From: Nocardia sp. NBC_00508
Lineage (GTDB): Bacteria; Actinomycetota; Actinomycetes; Mycobacteriales; Mycobacteriaceae
Direction of reading: 5' to 3'
Length of the DNA stretch: 64,000 nt
Assembly (NCBI RefSeq): GCF_036346875.1
Contig: NZ_CP107852.1
Location: 2,852,001-2,916,000 of the forward strand
Notes under the pieces: model-generated
Told to the model about the DNA's origin: nothing
The model's database searches: none
Seen by the model: the letters and a program-made list of their open reading frames with translations, nothing else
Program-made: the position numbers and the translations under genes
Part shown: piece after piece, positions 36,489 through 45,764 of the stretch
Layout of the letters: the number at the start of each line of letters is the position of its first letter
How positions within the stretch are numbered: position 1 is the first letter of the stretch

Positions 36489-36614
36489 AGCTGATTTCGT
36501 GAGCACATGGGTAACTCACCGGGAACGCCCAGAAGCCGGGCGACACTCAACGCAGGACCTGAACGCAAATCCCGGATCGCCCCACTAGTACGGCCTGAAG
36601 ACCCGGAGAGGCGG
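36489..36614 (-). repeat. Interspersed repeat (family B), copy 5
   Basis: Tandem neighbour of copy 4 (period 133 bp), nearly identical over its first 45 nt and more divergent in the middle. It ends six nt before the murB stop. Confidence 0.8.
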
Positions 36615-36620
36615 GCGAGC

Positions 36621-37715
36621 TCACAGCGTGACGCCGACGGTGACCGGTTCCGGTTCCAAACGGATGCCGAAGCGGTCGGCGACGCCGTCGCGCACCGTTC
36701 TGGCCAGCGCCACCAGATCGGCGGCGCTCGCGCTGCCACGGTTGGTCAGCGCCAGGGTGTGTTTCGTCGACAGCCGGGCCGGTGCCTCGAGGCCGGGGAA
36801 GCCTTTGGCGAAGCCCGCCCGCTCGATCAGCCAGCCCGCGGAGAACTTGACCCCATGCGGCGCCGGGTAGGTCGGTATCGTGACATCGCCCACATGCGCG
36901 GCGATTGCCGCTCGCACCTGTGCCACCCGTTCCGGAGTGACCACCGGATTGGTGAAGAACGAGCCCGCGCTCCACGTGTCGTGGTCGGCCGGGTCGAGCA
37001 CCATGCCCTTGCCCGCGCGCAGCCGCAACACCGCGCCCCTGACCTGGGCGGCGGGCCGGGAATCTCCGACCGCGGCGCCCAGCGCCGCGGCCAGTTCGCC
37101 GTAGCGCAGCGGCGCGCTGGAACCGTCGGTGCGCAGCGCGAAATCGACCGCGAGCACCACGGCCTCGTCGCGGTGCTTCAACACGCTGGTGCGGTAACCG
37201 AAGCCGAGTTCGCCGGGCGTCACCCAGCGGATCTCGCCGCTGGCCCGGTCGAGCAGGCGCACCCGGCGCAGCAGATCGGCCACCTCGGCGCCGTACGCGC
37301 CGACGTTCTGCACCGGCGTCGCGCCCGCCGAACCGGGGATGCCGGACAGGCACTCCAATCCACCGAAACCAGCGGCGACCGTCGCGCGCACCACGTCATC
37401 CCAGTTCGCGCCGGCCTCCACGAGCACGCCGTCGGCGCCGATCTCGACGCCGGTGGTGGCGATCCGGACCACAACACCGTCGAAGCCGTGGTCGCCCACG
37501 AGCAGATTCGAGCCGCCCGCCAGCAGCAGCACCGGGACACCCGCCACGTCCAGGGCACGCACCGTCGCGACCAGCGCTTCGGTCGTTTCGCACTCCGCGA
37601 CCAGGGCGGGTCCGCCCACCCGCAGCGTGGTCAGCTCGGCCAGCCGCACGTCGGCACGCAGCCGCGCACCGGTGTCGGCGAGCAGATCCGACGGCACCAC
37701 ACGTGAAGTTCGCAC
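36621..37715 (-). CDS. murB: UDP-N-acetylenolpyruvoylglucosamine reductase
   Basis: NADPH-dependent FAD enzyme that makes UDP-MurNAc for peptidoglycan. 364 residues from GTG 37715. FAD-binding segments [40 protein letters not shown] and [18 protein letters not shown]; catalytic Ser in [13 protein letters not shown]-terminal Glu region ends VEPEPVTVG-like. TACCGT (37721-37726, minus) lies 5 nt before the GTG, so the gene is probably leaderless. Equivalent to Rv0482, next to the lprQ-type transpeptidase. Confidence 0.94.
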   Translation of the reverse strand: MRTSRVVPSDLLADTGARLRADVRLAELTTLRVGGPALVAECETTEALVATVRALDVAGVPVLLLAGGSNLLVGDHGFDGVVVRIATTGVEIGADGVLVEAGANWDDVVRATVAAGFGGLECLSGIPGSAGATPVQNVGAYGAEVADLLRRVRLLDRASGEIRWVTPGELGFGYRTSVLKHRDEAVVLAVDFALRTDGSSAPLRYGELAAALGAAVGDSRPAAQVRGAVLRLRAGKGMVLDPADHDTWSAGSFFTNPVVTPERVAQVRAAIAAHVGDVTIPTYPAPHGVKFSAGWLIERAGFAKGFPGLEAPARLSTKHTLALTNRGSASAADLVALARTVRDGVADRFGIRLEPEPVTVGVTL

Positions 37716-37796
37716 GCCACACGGTAGCGTGCAATTCACTGGACGAGGAGGGCCGATGGCGCCACTCGTGTAGTTCGCGCGCCACACGGTAGCGTG
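37702..37796. repeat. 30-bp direct repeat carrying back-to-back -10 elements (murB / DUF2505 promoter)
   Basis: 37702-37731 and 37767-37796 match in 28 of 30 positions. Each holds acggtagcgt, which reads TACCGT on the minus strand and TAGCGT on the plus strand. Copy 1 supplies the murB -10 and its GTG start; copy 2 supplies the plus-strand -10 (37790-37795), 8 nt before the DUF2505 ATG at 37804. In copy 2 the former murB GTG reads GCG. Confidence 0.7.
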
Positions 37797-37803
37797 TGCA
37801 CCC

Positions 37804-38289
37804 ATGGCTACACCGCTGGCGTTCACGGCCCGCTACTCGCATTCCCTCGCCGAGGTGCGCGCTGCCTTGGCGAACGAGCTGTACTGGAAGGATCGCATCA
37901 CCGAGGTCGGCGGCACCAACGCCCGGCTGGAGTCGGTCACCATCAGCGGTGACCAGGTGCGCGTAGAGATGGTGCAGGCCATCGCCGCCGAAAAGCTGCC
38001 GCCCGCGATCACCGCGGTACGCCCCGGTGACCTGGTCGTTCCCCGCGTCGAGCACTGGAACGGCGGCACGGCCACCTTCGAAGCGCGCGTCGACGGTGCG
38101 CCCGCCCACGTGCGCGGCACCATCACGCTGTCCGCCGACGGCTCCGGCGCCACCGTCGCGGTCGAGGGCACCATCGAGGTGAAGATCCCGCTGTTCGGCG
38201 GCAAGATCGAGAAGGCGATCGACGAACACCTCACCGAGCTGCTGAAGAACGAGGCGGAGTTCACCGAGACCTGGATCGCGTCGCACTGA
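37804..38289 (+). CDS. DUF2505 domain protein
   Basis: 161 residues covering a single START/SRPBCC-like DUF2505 domain ([20 protein letters not shown] to [12 protein letters not shown]). It probably binds a hydrophobic ligand; function unknown. Leaderless start from TAGCGTGTGCACCC-ATGG. A paralogue follows at 38411 with the same start context. Confidence 0.9.
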   Translation: MATPLAFTARYSHSLAEVRAALANELYWKDRITEVGGTNARLESVTISGDQVRVEMVQAIAAEKLPPAITAVRPGDLVVPRVEHWNGGTATFEARVDGAPAHVRGTITLSADGSGATVAVEGTIEVKIPLFGGKIEKAIDEHLTELLKNEAEFTETWIASH

Positions 38290-38410
38290 TCCGCCGCCGG
38301 AAAACGGACACTGGGTGCGGCCACATCCCCCGATAACCCTGTTTGTGTGTCCTCCGCAGACCACCCGCCCGCCGAGGTAGGTGTTACCGGACCCAGTAAC
38401 GTGTGAGCCC

Positions 38411-38932
38411 ATGGCACGCCGATTGGACTACTCCGCCCGCTATCCGCTGCACACCACAAAAGAGCTGTACGCGGCGCTGTCGAACCGCGATTACTGGGAA
38501 GCGCGGATCCAAGAGATGCGGAAGTACACCCCCGGCAACGAGGTGGTCAAGCTGGAGGCAGGCGACGGAGCCATCGACGTCGAATTGCACCACATCCTGC
38601 CCCGCGAGATGCTGCCGGAGATCGCGCAGACGGTCATGCGCAAGGACATGGTGATCACCCGCAAGGAGAGCTTCGGCCCCTACGCGGCGGACGAGATCAC
38701 CGGCAAGTACTCGGCGTCCATACCGGCGGGCCCGGGCAGCCTCGGCGGCACCATCCGCCTCTTCCCCACCGAAACCGGCTGCACCATGCGCTTCTCCTCG
38801 GAGGCGAAGGTCTTCATCCCCATGGTCGGACCGCGCCTGGAGCAGCTGATGCTGGTGAACTTGGTCGACCTGTTCCGCGGCGAGGCCGAGTTCACGGTTC
38901 AGTGGCTGGAAGAACACCACCCCACCCGCTGA
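38411..38932 (+). CDS. DUF2505 domain protein (paralogue)
   Basis: 173 residues, same fold as the upstream gene (LDYSARYPLHTTKELYAALS, LVDLFRGEAEFTVQWLEEH). It is likely a tandem duplicate that has diverged. TAACGT at 38397-38402, then GTGAGCCC and ATGGC, parallels the upstream paralogue's start. Its end overlaps the methyltransferase start by about 30 nt. Confidence 0.88.
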   Translation: MARRLDYSARYPLHTTKELYAALSNRDYWEARIQEMRKYTPGNEVVKLEAGDGAIDVELHHILPREMLPEIAQTVMRKDMVITRKESFGPYAADEITGKYSASIPAGPGSLGGTIRLFPTETGCTMRFSSEAKVFIPMVGPRLEQLMLVNLVDLFRGEAEFTVQWLEEHHPTR

Positions 38933-39708
38933 CCAAACCGGTCGGCACCATCACCCGTGGCACCACCGCAGTCAACCGTCTCCGCCGCAGCGATCGCTGG
39001 CTGATCAACGACGAGTTGGTCGCCGCCCGCCTGCGCGAGGCGGCCGATCCGCTCGTGGTCGACCTCGGGTACGGAGCCAGCCCGTGGACGACGTTCGAGC
39101 TGGCCGCGCGGCTGCGCACAGTGCGCGCCGACGTGCGGGTGGTCGGGCTGGAGATCGATCCACAGCGGGTGGTGCCCGGCCGCGACGGCGTCACCTTCAC
39201 CCGCGGCGGATTCGAATTGGCCGGGCTGCGACCGGTTCTGGTGCGCGCGTTCAACGTGTTGCGGCAGTATCCGGAATCGGCCGTCCCCGATGCGTGGTCG
39301 ACCATCCGGTCCGGGCTGGCGCCGGACGGTCTGCTGGTCGACGGCACCTGCGACGAGGTGGGCAGGCGCTGCGCATGGGTCCTGCTCGACCGCGAGGGTC
39401 CGCGCTCGCTGACGCTGGCCTGGGACCCGTTCACCGTCGAGCGGCCCTCCGATCTCGCCGAACGGCTGCCGAAGGCGTTGATCCACCGCAACGTCCCCGG
39501 TGAACCGATCCACGCGCTGCTCGCCGCCGCGGACCGCGCGTGGGCCCGTGCGGCGCCGCTGGCGCCCTACGGTCCCCGCGTCCGCTGGCGCGCGGCCGCG
39601 CAGTCGCTGCGCGAGGAGGGTTTCCCGATCCGTCACTACCGTCGCCGCCAGCGCGACAACGTCCTGTCGGTGCCGTGGTCGGCCGTGGCGCCGGTCGGTG
39701 CGGGCTGA
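38902..39708 (+). CDS. Class I SAM-dependent methyltransferase-like protein
   Basis: 268 residues from GTG 38902. LVVDLGYGASPWTTFELA is a motif-I like SAM loop (VDLGYGxSPW), RVVGLEIDPQRV motif II, and LAPDGLLVDGTCDE a motif-IV region; the C-terminal half carries RNVPGEPIHALLAAADRAWA and a basic tail. Methyl acceptor unknown. Translationally coupled to the DUF2505 paralogue. Confidence 0.8.
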   Translation: MAGRTPPHPLTKPVGTITRGTTAVNRLRRSDRWLINDELVAARLREAADPLVVDLGYGASPWTTFELAARLRTVRADVRVVGLEIDPQRVVPGRDGVTFTRGGFELAGLRPVLVRAFNVLRQYPESAVPDAWSTIRSGLAPDGLLVDGTCDEVGRRCAWVLLDREGPRSLTLAWDPFTVERPSDLAERLPKALIHRNVPGEPIHALLAAADRAWARAAPLAPYGPRVRWRAAAQSLREEGFPIRHYRRRQRDNVLSVPWSAVAPVGAG

Positions 39709-39720
39709 ACGAACGAACCG

Positions 39721-40332
39721 TCACGCGACGGCGAGCGCGCGATACACCCTTCTGGCCGCGCGAGGCGACAACCGCGCACCGGCGTCGGTGATCTCCTCGC
39801 CCGCACAGCGATCGATGGCGACCGCGTCGGCGACCACCTCGTTCAAGGCGGCCTGCCCGATTCCGGCCTCGGCCAGGTCGAGCACCGTGCGCACCGGCGT
39901 TGTCACCAGGAAGGGACCGGCCGATTCCACGTCGGCGCCGGTCAGCGAGCGGCGCAGGACCACCAACCGCGGCGGCGCCGTCGGGCGGCCCACGCGGACC
40001 GACAGGTGCAGGAACCGCGGACGCAGCGTGCCGAGGCCGTGCAACTCGGCTGCGCTGTGATGAGAGACCACCGCGGCTCCGTCGAACCAGGCCGACCACA
40101 TCGCGTATTCGTCGAGCGGCCCCTCCGGCCATCCGGCCAACCGCAGCAGACCACCCACCCCGACCCTGGTCACCGAACCGTCACCGAGGCCGGACCGCAC
40201 CCGCGCCGCGCATCCGGTGCGCAGCACCTGCCGAGTGGTGAAGAAACCGGCGTGCCGACCGGCCCATCGGCGCAGAACACGCCATCCTTGTTCCGCGGAC
40301 CCGATCGCGCGGCTTGCCGCATCGCCAGCCAT
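39721..40332 (-). CDS. AbiEi-type antitoxin-like protein (orphan)
   Basis: 203 residues. N-terminal winged helix (GFFTTRQVLRTGCAARVRSG, VTRVGVGGLLRLAGWP) and C-terminal nucleotidyltransferase-like region (HHSAAELHGLGTLRPRFLHL, TTPVRTVLDLAEAG). This is the architecture of type IV AbiEi antitoxin-like proteins, very common in actinobacteria as stand-alone copies. No AbiEii toxin gene lies beside it. Confidence 0.75.
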   Translation of the reverse strand: MAGDAASRAIGSAEQGWRVLRRWAGRHAGFFTTRQVLRTGCAARVRSGLGDGSVTRVGVGGLLRLAGWPEGPLDEYAMWSAWFDGAAVVSHHSAAELHGLGTLRPRFLHLSVRVGRPTAPPRLVVLRRSLTGADVESAGPFLVTTPVRTVLDLAEAGIGQAALNEVVADAVAIDRCAGEEITDAGARLSPRAARRVYRALAVA

Positions 40333-40431
40333 GCGCACCAGGCTACGCTCGGTGTTTGTGCTGCATGTCACATTCGAACCCCTCAAGGCCTCCACAGAGA
40401 CGGCACAGAAAGGTCGGGAAGAATCGCCACC

Positions 40432-41154
40432 ATGAGTACGAACCCTCGGTCCACCTCGATGATCAACCGGCGGAACCTGCTGATCGCCCTGACCGTGGTA
40501 GCGGTTCTGCTCGCGACGGTCCTGGTCGGCGGAGAGGCCTATGCCAGGCACAGGGTGTCGAGCTGTATCAGCACGCAATTCGAGAAGGAGATGGGGTCGA
40601 AGATCGACGTGAGCTTCGGTCCCAAGCCGATGCTGGTCACCTGGATCGACGGCAAGGTGTCCTCGGTGCGGGTGAACAGCAACGACACCAAATTCGGCCC
40701 CGCTGTCGGGATGGTGGTCCACGCCGTGTTCCGCGACGTCGACGTCGCCGACCCGAACGGGAGCACGATCGCCAGTTCCTCCGCCGACGTCACCTGGAGC
40801 AACGAGGGTATCCGGGAGACGCTCGGCGGCCTGGTCAGCGGCGTGAGTTCGTCCGCCGAGTCGGGCATGCTCACGCTGGACGTGCTCGGCGGCCTCGCCG
40901 AGCTCCAGCTGAAGCCGCAGGTCCAGAACGGGACGGTTGAGGTGGAGACGATGTCGGCGCAGCTGCTCGGCATAGGCGTGCCCGCCGATCTGGCGCAGAG
41001 CATCGTCGATATCTTCACCAGGAGCCTGCAGAGCTACCCGCTCGGCATGGCGGCGACGAACCTACAGGTCACCGATTCCGGTATCGACGTCGAGCTGGCC
41101 GGTGGACGAACCCAGCTGAAGCCCGCGGACAACAGCTCCGGAGGTGGCTGCTGA
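40432..41154 (+). CDS. DUF2993 (LmeA-like) phospholipid-binding protein
   Basis: 240 residues with one N-terminal membrane anchor (NLLIALTVVAVLLATVLVGG) and a DUF2993 domain (EKEMGSKIDVSFGPKPMLVT, GMVVHAVFRDVDVAD, LLGIGVPADLAQSI). LmeA in mycobacteria binds acidic phospholipids and supports lipomannan elongation; this paralogue may do similar work in the periplasm. A cysteine pair may form with the C-terminal Cys. Confidence 0.85.
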   Translation: MSTNPRSTSMINRRNLLIALTVVAVLLATVLVGGEAYARHRVSSCISTQFEKEMGSKIDVSFGPKPMLVTWIDGKVSSVRVNSNDTKFGPAVGMVVHAVFRDVDVADPNGSTIASSSADVTWSNEGIRETLGGLVSGVSSSAESGMLTLDVLGGLAELQLKPQVQNGTVEVETMSAQLLGIGVPADLAQSIVDIFTRSLQSYPLGMAATNLQVTDSGIDVELAGGRTQLKPADNSSGGGC

Positions 41155-41236
41155 ACTCGCGCTGCCGCACGTATCCGGGCCGGGCGCGCTCAGGGGAACC
41201 GAATCCGCCCGGCCACGAATTACTCTCGGCCGACGG

Positions 41237-41905
41237 TCAGGCCGGAAATCCGTCGAGCACAGCGCGGGATTTCGACAGCCCCAGCCGGGTCGCACCCGCC
41301 GCGATCATCGCGGCCGCGGCCGCGGCGGTGCGGATGCCGCCGCTGGCCTTGACGCCGAGCCGAGCACCGACGGTCTCCGCCATCAGCCGCACCGCATGGG
41401 CACTGGCGCCGCCGGAAGGGTGAAACCCCGTGGATGTCTTCACGAAATCCGCTCCGGCGCGCTCGGCGACCCGGCACACCTCCACGATCGCCTGGTCCGG
41501 CAGCGCGGCGGATTCGATGATCACTTTCAGCAGCGCCCGATCGCCGACTGCCTCGCGCACCGTGACGATGTCGGCGAGCACCGCCGTGTAGTCACCAGCA
41601 CGCGCCGCGCCGACGTCGATCACCATGTCGACTTCGGCCGCTCCCTGGTCCACCGCGAGCCGCGCTTCGGCTCCCTTCACCAGCGAATGATGTTTTCCGG
41701 AGGGAAATCCGGCGACAGTCGCGACTACGAGCCCGGGCGCGCGCACCGGCAACATGGACGGAGACACACAGATCGCGAGCACGCCCAACTCCCGCGCGTC
41801 CTCGACAAGGGTGGCGACTTCGGCGGGGGTCGCCTCCGGGGCCAGCAACGTATGGTCGATCATGGCGGCGACTTCGGCCCTGGTCAGCGATGCGGAACTT
41901 GCCAT
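41237..41905 (-). CDS. deoC: Deoxyribose-phosphate aldolase
   Basis: Cleaves 2-deoxyribose-5-phosphate to acetaldehyde and glyceraldehyde-3-phosphate in nucleoside salvage. 222 residues, TIM barrel: [11 protein letters not shown], substrate lysine region [12 protein letters not shown], catalytic Schiff-base Lys in [15 protein letters not shown] and second Lys in [11 protein letters not shown]. Equivalent to Rv0478. Confidence 0.96.
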   Translation of the reverse strand: MASSASLTRAEVAAMIDHTLLAPEATPAEVATLVEDARELGVLAICVSPSMLPVRAPGLVVATVAGFPSGKHHSLVKGAEARLAVDQGAAEVDMVIDVGAARAGDYTAVLADIVTVREAVGDRALLKVIIESAALPDQAIVEVCRVAERAGADFVKTSTGFHPSGGASAHAVRLMAETVGARLGVKASGGIRTAAAAAAMIAAGATRLGLSKSRAVLDGFPA

Positions 41906-42061
41906 GGGGTGACAGTCTGGCACACCAGGGGGCGAATTCCGTTGCGCACCTGGAGGCGCTTCGCGCACACTCGTAGCTGATGGCGCATCGGAGAACGTGA
42001 CGCCACGGTCGACTGACTAACGTGTGCGGATGGGCCCTACTTCGTTCGGGAGGAGACGACC

Positions 42062-42622
42062 GTGCTGATCCGTCGCGAACGCGCCGACGACGCCGCTGCG
42101 ATCGCGGCGGTGCATCGCAGCGCATTCGCACCGCACTACGCCACCGCCATCGATCCCGCCGGCACCGAGTCGTCCGGCGACCGCGACAGCGCGGATCCGC
42201 CCGAGGTGGGCCTCGTCGACCGGCTGCGCAGCGACGAGGGCTGGATCCCGACACTCTCGCTGGTGGCGATCGAGCACGACAGCGTGGTCGGTCACCTGTG
42301 CCTGACCAGGGCCACGGTCGGTCCGTTCCCCGTGCTGGCGCTCGGCCCGATCGGCGTGCTGGCCGACCATCAAGGCGCAGGCGTCGGCTCGGCGCTCATG
42401 CACGCGGCCCTCGGCGCCGCCGACGCGCTGGACGAACCGCTGGTCGGCCTGCTCGGCAGCCTGGAGTTCTACCCCCACTTCGGCTTCGTCCCCGCCGCTC
42501 GCCTCGGCATCACCCCCGACGAGCCCGCTTGGATAACTCACTTCCAGGTCCGCTCCCTCTCGGCCTACGACTCGCAGATAGCCGGCGAATTCCGTTACGC
42601 GGAGCCGTTTTACGACCTCTGA
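42062..42622 (+). CDS. GNAT family N-acetyltransferase
   Basis: 186 residues from GTG 42062 (GGAGGAG upstream). Acetyl-CoA loop ADHQGAGVGSALMHAAL and downstream LGSLEFYPHFGFVPAARLGI, the YhbS-like arrangement. Acceptor unknown. Confidence 0.88.
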   Translation: MLIRRERADDAAAIAAVHRSAFAPHYATAIDPAGTESSGDRDSADPPEVGLVDRLRSDEGWIPTLSLVAIEHDSVVGHLCLTRATVGPFPVLALGPIGVLADHQGAGVGSALMHAALGAADALDEPLVGLLGSLEFYPHFGFVPAARLGITPDEPAWITHFQVRSLSAYDSQIAGEFRYAEPFYDL

Positions 42623-42635
42623 ACCGGTCTGGTTG

Positions 42636-43052
42636 CTAGGCCCACGGGTCGATGACGGGCACTCCGGCAGCTTGGAATGGCGCGGTGTCTCGGGTGGCCA
42701 CGGCCATGTTCGCGGCGCCTGCCGTGGCCGCGATGTAGCCATCGGCGGCGCCGATCGCGGCCCCGGCGGCGCGAGCGGCGGTCATGAGTTCGGCATAGGC
42801 GGCGGAGGCGGTCAGGTCGAAGGCGAGCACACGCCCTGCGAACAGGGGCAACACCCGGGTTTCGATCCTGTCGCGCAAGGTATCTCGCCGCCTGCCCGCG
42901 GGCATGGCGGCAATGCCGAATCGCAGTTCGGCCACGGTGATGGCCGACAGATACAGAGTGTGCAGAGGCTGAGCGTCGATCCACGCGACGACTCGGGGGT
43001 CCGGTGCTTTGCGCAGCGGTTCGGAGATGACGTTGGTGTCGAGAACGATCAC
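42636..43052 (-). CDS. vapC: PIN-domain toxin (VapC family)
   Basis: 138 residues. Acidic residues of the RNase site: MIVLDTNVISEP (Asp5), ITVAELRFG (Glu near 42) and GAADGYIAATA with further Asp near 100 and TRD motif VATRDTAPF. Probably an Mg-dependent RNase of a type II toxin-antitoxin system. Its start overlaps the antitoxin stop by ATGA. Confidence 0.92.
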   Translation of the reverse strand: MIVLDTNVISEPLRKAPDPRVVAWIDAQPLHTLYLSAITVAELRFGIAAMPAGRRRDTLRDRIETRVLPLFAGRVLAFDLTASAAYAELMTAARAAGAAIGAADGYIAATAGAANMAVATRDTAPFQAAGVPVIDPWA

Positions 43053-43300
43053 TCGAACTCCACGGGCGCGACCGGGCGTTGGTCACGGGCGGTGAGCGCT
43101 TCGAAATCGTCGTCGGTGAGCTCGACCTCACGACCGATTTCGGCCAGCAGCGTCCCGAGCTCGATCTGCGCTGCGGGCGTGACGGCCTCGATGAGGATCG
43201 CCCGGACCTCGGCCTCGGTGCTGCGGCCGTGCTGGGCCGCGCGGACACGCAGCGCCTCGCGTACGTCGTCGGGAAGATCCCGGACAGTCAGTCTGGCCAT
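43049..43300 (-). CDS. vapB: FitA/VapB-type ribbon-helix-helix antitoxin
   Basis: 83 residues. RHH DNA-binding strand ARLTVRDLPDDVREALRVRA and helix HGRSTEAEVRAILIEAV, followed by an acidic toxin-binding tail (VELTDDDFEAL). It precedes and is coupled to vapC. ATG 43300 is chosen by a GTGAG ribosome site. Confidence 0.9.
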   Translation of the reverse strand: MARLTVRDLPDDVREALRVRAAQHGRSTEAEVRAILIEAVTPAAQIELGTLLAEIGREVELTDDDFEALTARDQRPVAPVEFE

Positions 43301-43403
43301 GCGCACTCACCCGCTCGATTTGTCGCCAATGGCGCCAGTGCCTTCATTGTCTTCAATCGTAGACCGGTGCACCCCGAATTGCCGCACCTGGGAGGATGGG
43401 GGC

Positions 43404-44294
43404 ATGAGTTCCGCTCCACCCGTTCAGGACGATCGCCGCTATGTGCTGACTCTGGGATGCCTGGACCGTCCCGGCATTATCGCGGGGATCACGTCGTTCA
43501 TCGCCGAGTTCGGCGGCTCGATCGTGGAAGCGGGCTACCACTCCGACCTCGACACCGGCTGGTTCTTCACCCGTCAGGCGATCAAGGCCGCGACGGTGCC
43601 GTTCTCGATCGAGGAACTGCGTGACCGGTTCGCCGGGGTTGCGGCCGATCTGGGGCCGGAAACGGAATGGCAACTGCTGGACTCCCGCGAGCGCCGCCGC
43701 GCGGTCCTGCTGGTCAGCAAGGACGGCCACTGCCTGCACGACCTGCTCGGACGCGCTGCCAGCGGCGAGCTGCCCGCCACCATCGAGGCGGTGATCGGCA
43801 ACCATCCGGATCTGGCGGCGATGACCGAGGCGCACGGCGTGAAGTTCCATCACGTCCCGTTCCCCAAGGACCCGGCCGAGCGCGGCCCCGCGTTCGAGGA
43901 GGTTCGCGCCCTGGTGGACGCGCACGACCCGCACGCGGTGGTGCTCGCGCGGTTCATGCAGGTGCTGCCCGCCGATCTGTGCGAGCACTGGGCGGGCAAG
44001 GCGATCAACATCCACCACAGCTTCTTGCCGTCGTTCGTGGGTGCGCGCCCCTATCACCAGGCGTTCGCCCGCGGCGTGAAGCTCATCGGGGCCACGTGCC
44101 ATTACGTGACCCCGGAACTGGACGCGGGCCCGATCATCGAGCAGGACGTCATCCGCATCGACCACGCCGACGAGGTGCGCGACATGGTCCGCCAGGGCCG
44201 CGACATCGAGCGGGTGGTGCTGGCGCGCGGCCTGCGCTGGCATTTGGAGGGACGCGTCTTGGTGCACGGCCGCCGCACGGTCGTCTTTTCCTGA
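43404..44294 (+). CDS. purU: Formyltetrahydrofolate deformylase
   Basis: Hydrolyses 10-formyl-THF to formate and THF, balancing the one-carbon pool. 296 residues from ATG 43404 (GGAGG upstream). N-terminal ACT domain (YVLTLGCLDRPGIIAGITSF) and formyltransferase domain with the Asn-His-Asp set in INIHHSFLPSFVGARPYHQA, IGATCHYVTPELDAGPIIEQ. Confidence 0.96.
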   Translation: MSSAPPVQDDRRYVLTLGCLDRPGIIAGITSFIAEFGGSIVEAGYHSDLDTGWFFTRQAIKAATVPFSIEELRDRFAGVAADLGPETEWQLLDSRERRRAVLLVSKDGHCLHDLLGRAASGELPATIEAVIGNHPDLAAMTEAHGVKFHHVPFPKDPAERGPAFEEVRALVDAHDPHAVVLARFMQVLPADLCEHWAGKAINIHHSFLPSFVGARPYHQAFARGVKLIGATCHYVTPELDAGPIIEQDVIRIDHADEVRDMVRQGRDIERVVLARGLRWHLEGRVLVHGRRTVVFS

Positions 44295-44319
44295 CCGCTG
44301 AGGCAACCGCCGAGGAGTT

Positions 44320-45363
44320 TCAGCCCACGAGGTCGGCGCGGCTGCGTTGGCGCACCGCGGCGAGTAGGCGCGCGAGTTCGGCGTTGAACCGCTCGTATGC
44401 CTCGACGTTGCCCAGGTGGCCGGTGGGCAGCACGCCATACCGCATCAAGCTGCCGGTCTGCCGGAGCATCTCGACGATCCGCTCGGAGTGGACCGGCGGC
44501 GTCATGTCGTCGTATTGGCCGGCGAGCACTGTGGTGGGCACCACCAGATTGCGCACCGACTCCCCGACATCCATCGTGGCGAGCAGGACACCGAACCTGG
44601 AACGCACCCAGGCCGGACAGGAGCGGACGATGGCCATGCTGAACGCCAGCAGGTCGCCTTTCGCCGCAGTGCTCAGGATCTGGCGTGCGAACAACCAGCG
44701 CACCGGCGCGATGGGCGGGAAGACGATCGGGGTTCCGAGTCCGAGCCTGCCGAACAGGAACGGCAGCGGCACCTTCAGTTGCAGCAGGCGCAGCGGCCGG
44801 TTCAACAGCGGCACGAGGGTAGTCTCCAGGATCAGCCGGTCCGCCGCGGTATTGACCAGCAGTGCCGCCAGCGCCTGCTTCTCGACCCGCTCAGGGTATC
44901 GACCGGCCCAGGACTGCATGGTCATGCCGCCCAAGCTGTGACCGACCAGCACGGCCCGCTGTCGGGGCGCGAGCGCGGCGTCGAGCACCGCGGCCAGATC
45001 GTCGGCGAGCAGTTCGATATTCAGCTTGCTGGACCCGTACTCGCTCTCGCCGTGACCGCGCTGATCGTAGGCGATCACGCGGTATTCGCCTGCGAAGGCG
45101 TTGATCTGCGGGTTCCAGTACTCCAGGCAGCAAGTCCAGCCGTGGATCAGCACGATGACCTGCCCATCCGACGGGCCGTAGGCGTGCACCCGCAGCTGCG
45201 CGCCATCCTGGGCGCGTACCGGGATCACCTCGGGAGCCATCGTCGGCGGATTGAACGCCGCGGTCTGGTAGGTACGGGAACGCAGGTCGGCGCTGTGCGC
45301 GTCGCGCAAGCCCCGGAGCAGGGCTCGGAAGCTCGTCAACGCGGTCGGCAGCATGGCACGCAT
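44320..45363 (-). CDS. Alpha/beta-hydrolase
   Basis: 347 residues. HGWTCCLEYWN (oxyanion), DQRGHGESEYGSS, nucleophile VGHSLGGMTMQSW, acid residue in VLAGQYDDMTPP and His in GVLPTGHLGNVEAYERF. N-terminal 40 residues precede the core. It is longer than the hydrolase at 32386 and not a close copy. Substrate unknown. Confidence 0.88.
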   Translation of the reverse strand: MRAMLPTALTSFRALLRGLRDAHSADLRSRTYQTAAFNPPTMAPEVIPVRAQDGAQLRVHAYGPSDGQVIVLIHGWTCCLEYWNPQINAFAGEYRVIAYDQRGHGESEYGSSKLNIELLADDLAAVLDAALAPRQRAVLVGHSLGGMTMQSWAGRYPERVEKQALAALLVNTAADRLILETTLVPLLNRPLRLLQLKVPLPFLFGRLGLGTPIVFPPIAPVRWLFARQILSTAAKGDLLAFSMAIVRSCPAWVRSRFGVLLATMDVGESVRNLVVPTTVLAGQYDDMTPPVHSERIVEMLRQTGSLMRYGVLPTGHLGNVEAYERFNAELARLLAAVRQRSRADLVG

Positions 45364-45456
45364 CGGACACTCCTTTGTGTTACTGATAGATACAGTAACC
45401 CCGATTCGCGCTGCTTGCTAGTGCAAGCACCCGTTACCAGCTGGCGAACTACTCCC

Positions 45457-45753
45457 TCACCAGCGCGGACCCCGCTGAACTTCATCCACCTTGGGACGCA
45501 CGTCGGCGAGATAGACACCGGTCGCGATGATCGCCGCGAACGAAAGCAGGCCCAGCCCCGCAGGCGAGAGGAGAAGCACGAGCACGGCCACCCCGAGAAT
45601 CGCCAGCCAGATCGGCTTGGTCAGTTTGTCCACCGCGGTGAACGCGTCCGGACGCTGACGCACGGCGTGGATCAGCGCGAAAATCGTCGCACCGAGCGCC
45701 GCCAGCCACAGCACCAGCAGGATCATCCCGGTCAATCCGTGCACCATATTCAC
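45457..45753 (-). CDS. DUF2516 family membrane protein
   Basis: 98 residues with three membrane helices (GMILLVLWLAALGATIFALI, PIWLAILGVAVLVLLLS, GLLSFAAIIATGVYLADVRP). Equivalent to Rv0476, adjacent to hbhA in mycobacteria. Function unknown. Confidence 0.88.
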   Translation of the reverse strand: MNMVHGLTGMILLVLWLAALGATIFALIHAVRQRPDAFTAVDKLTKPIWLAILGVAVLVLLLSPAGLGLLSFAAIIATGVYLADVRPKVDEVQRGPRW

Positions 45754-45764
45754 CCCACCATGAT

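Noticed and set aside
39721-40332. A complete type IV toxin-antitoxin system
   Set aside because: Only the AbiEi-like half is present; the flanking genes are a methyltransferase and a DUF2993 protein, not an AbiEii toxin.
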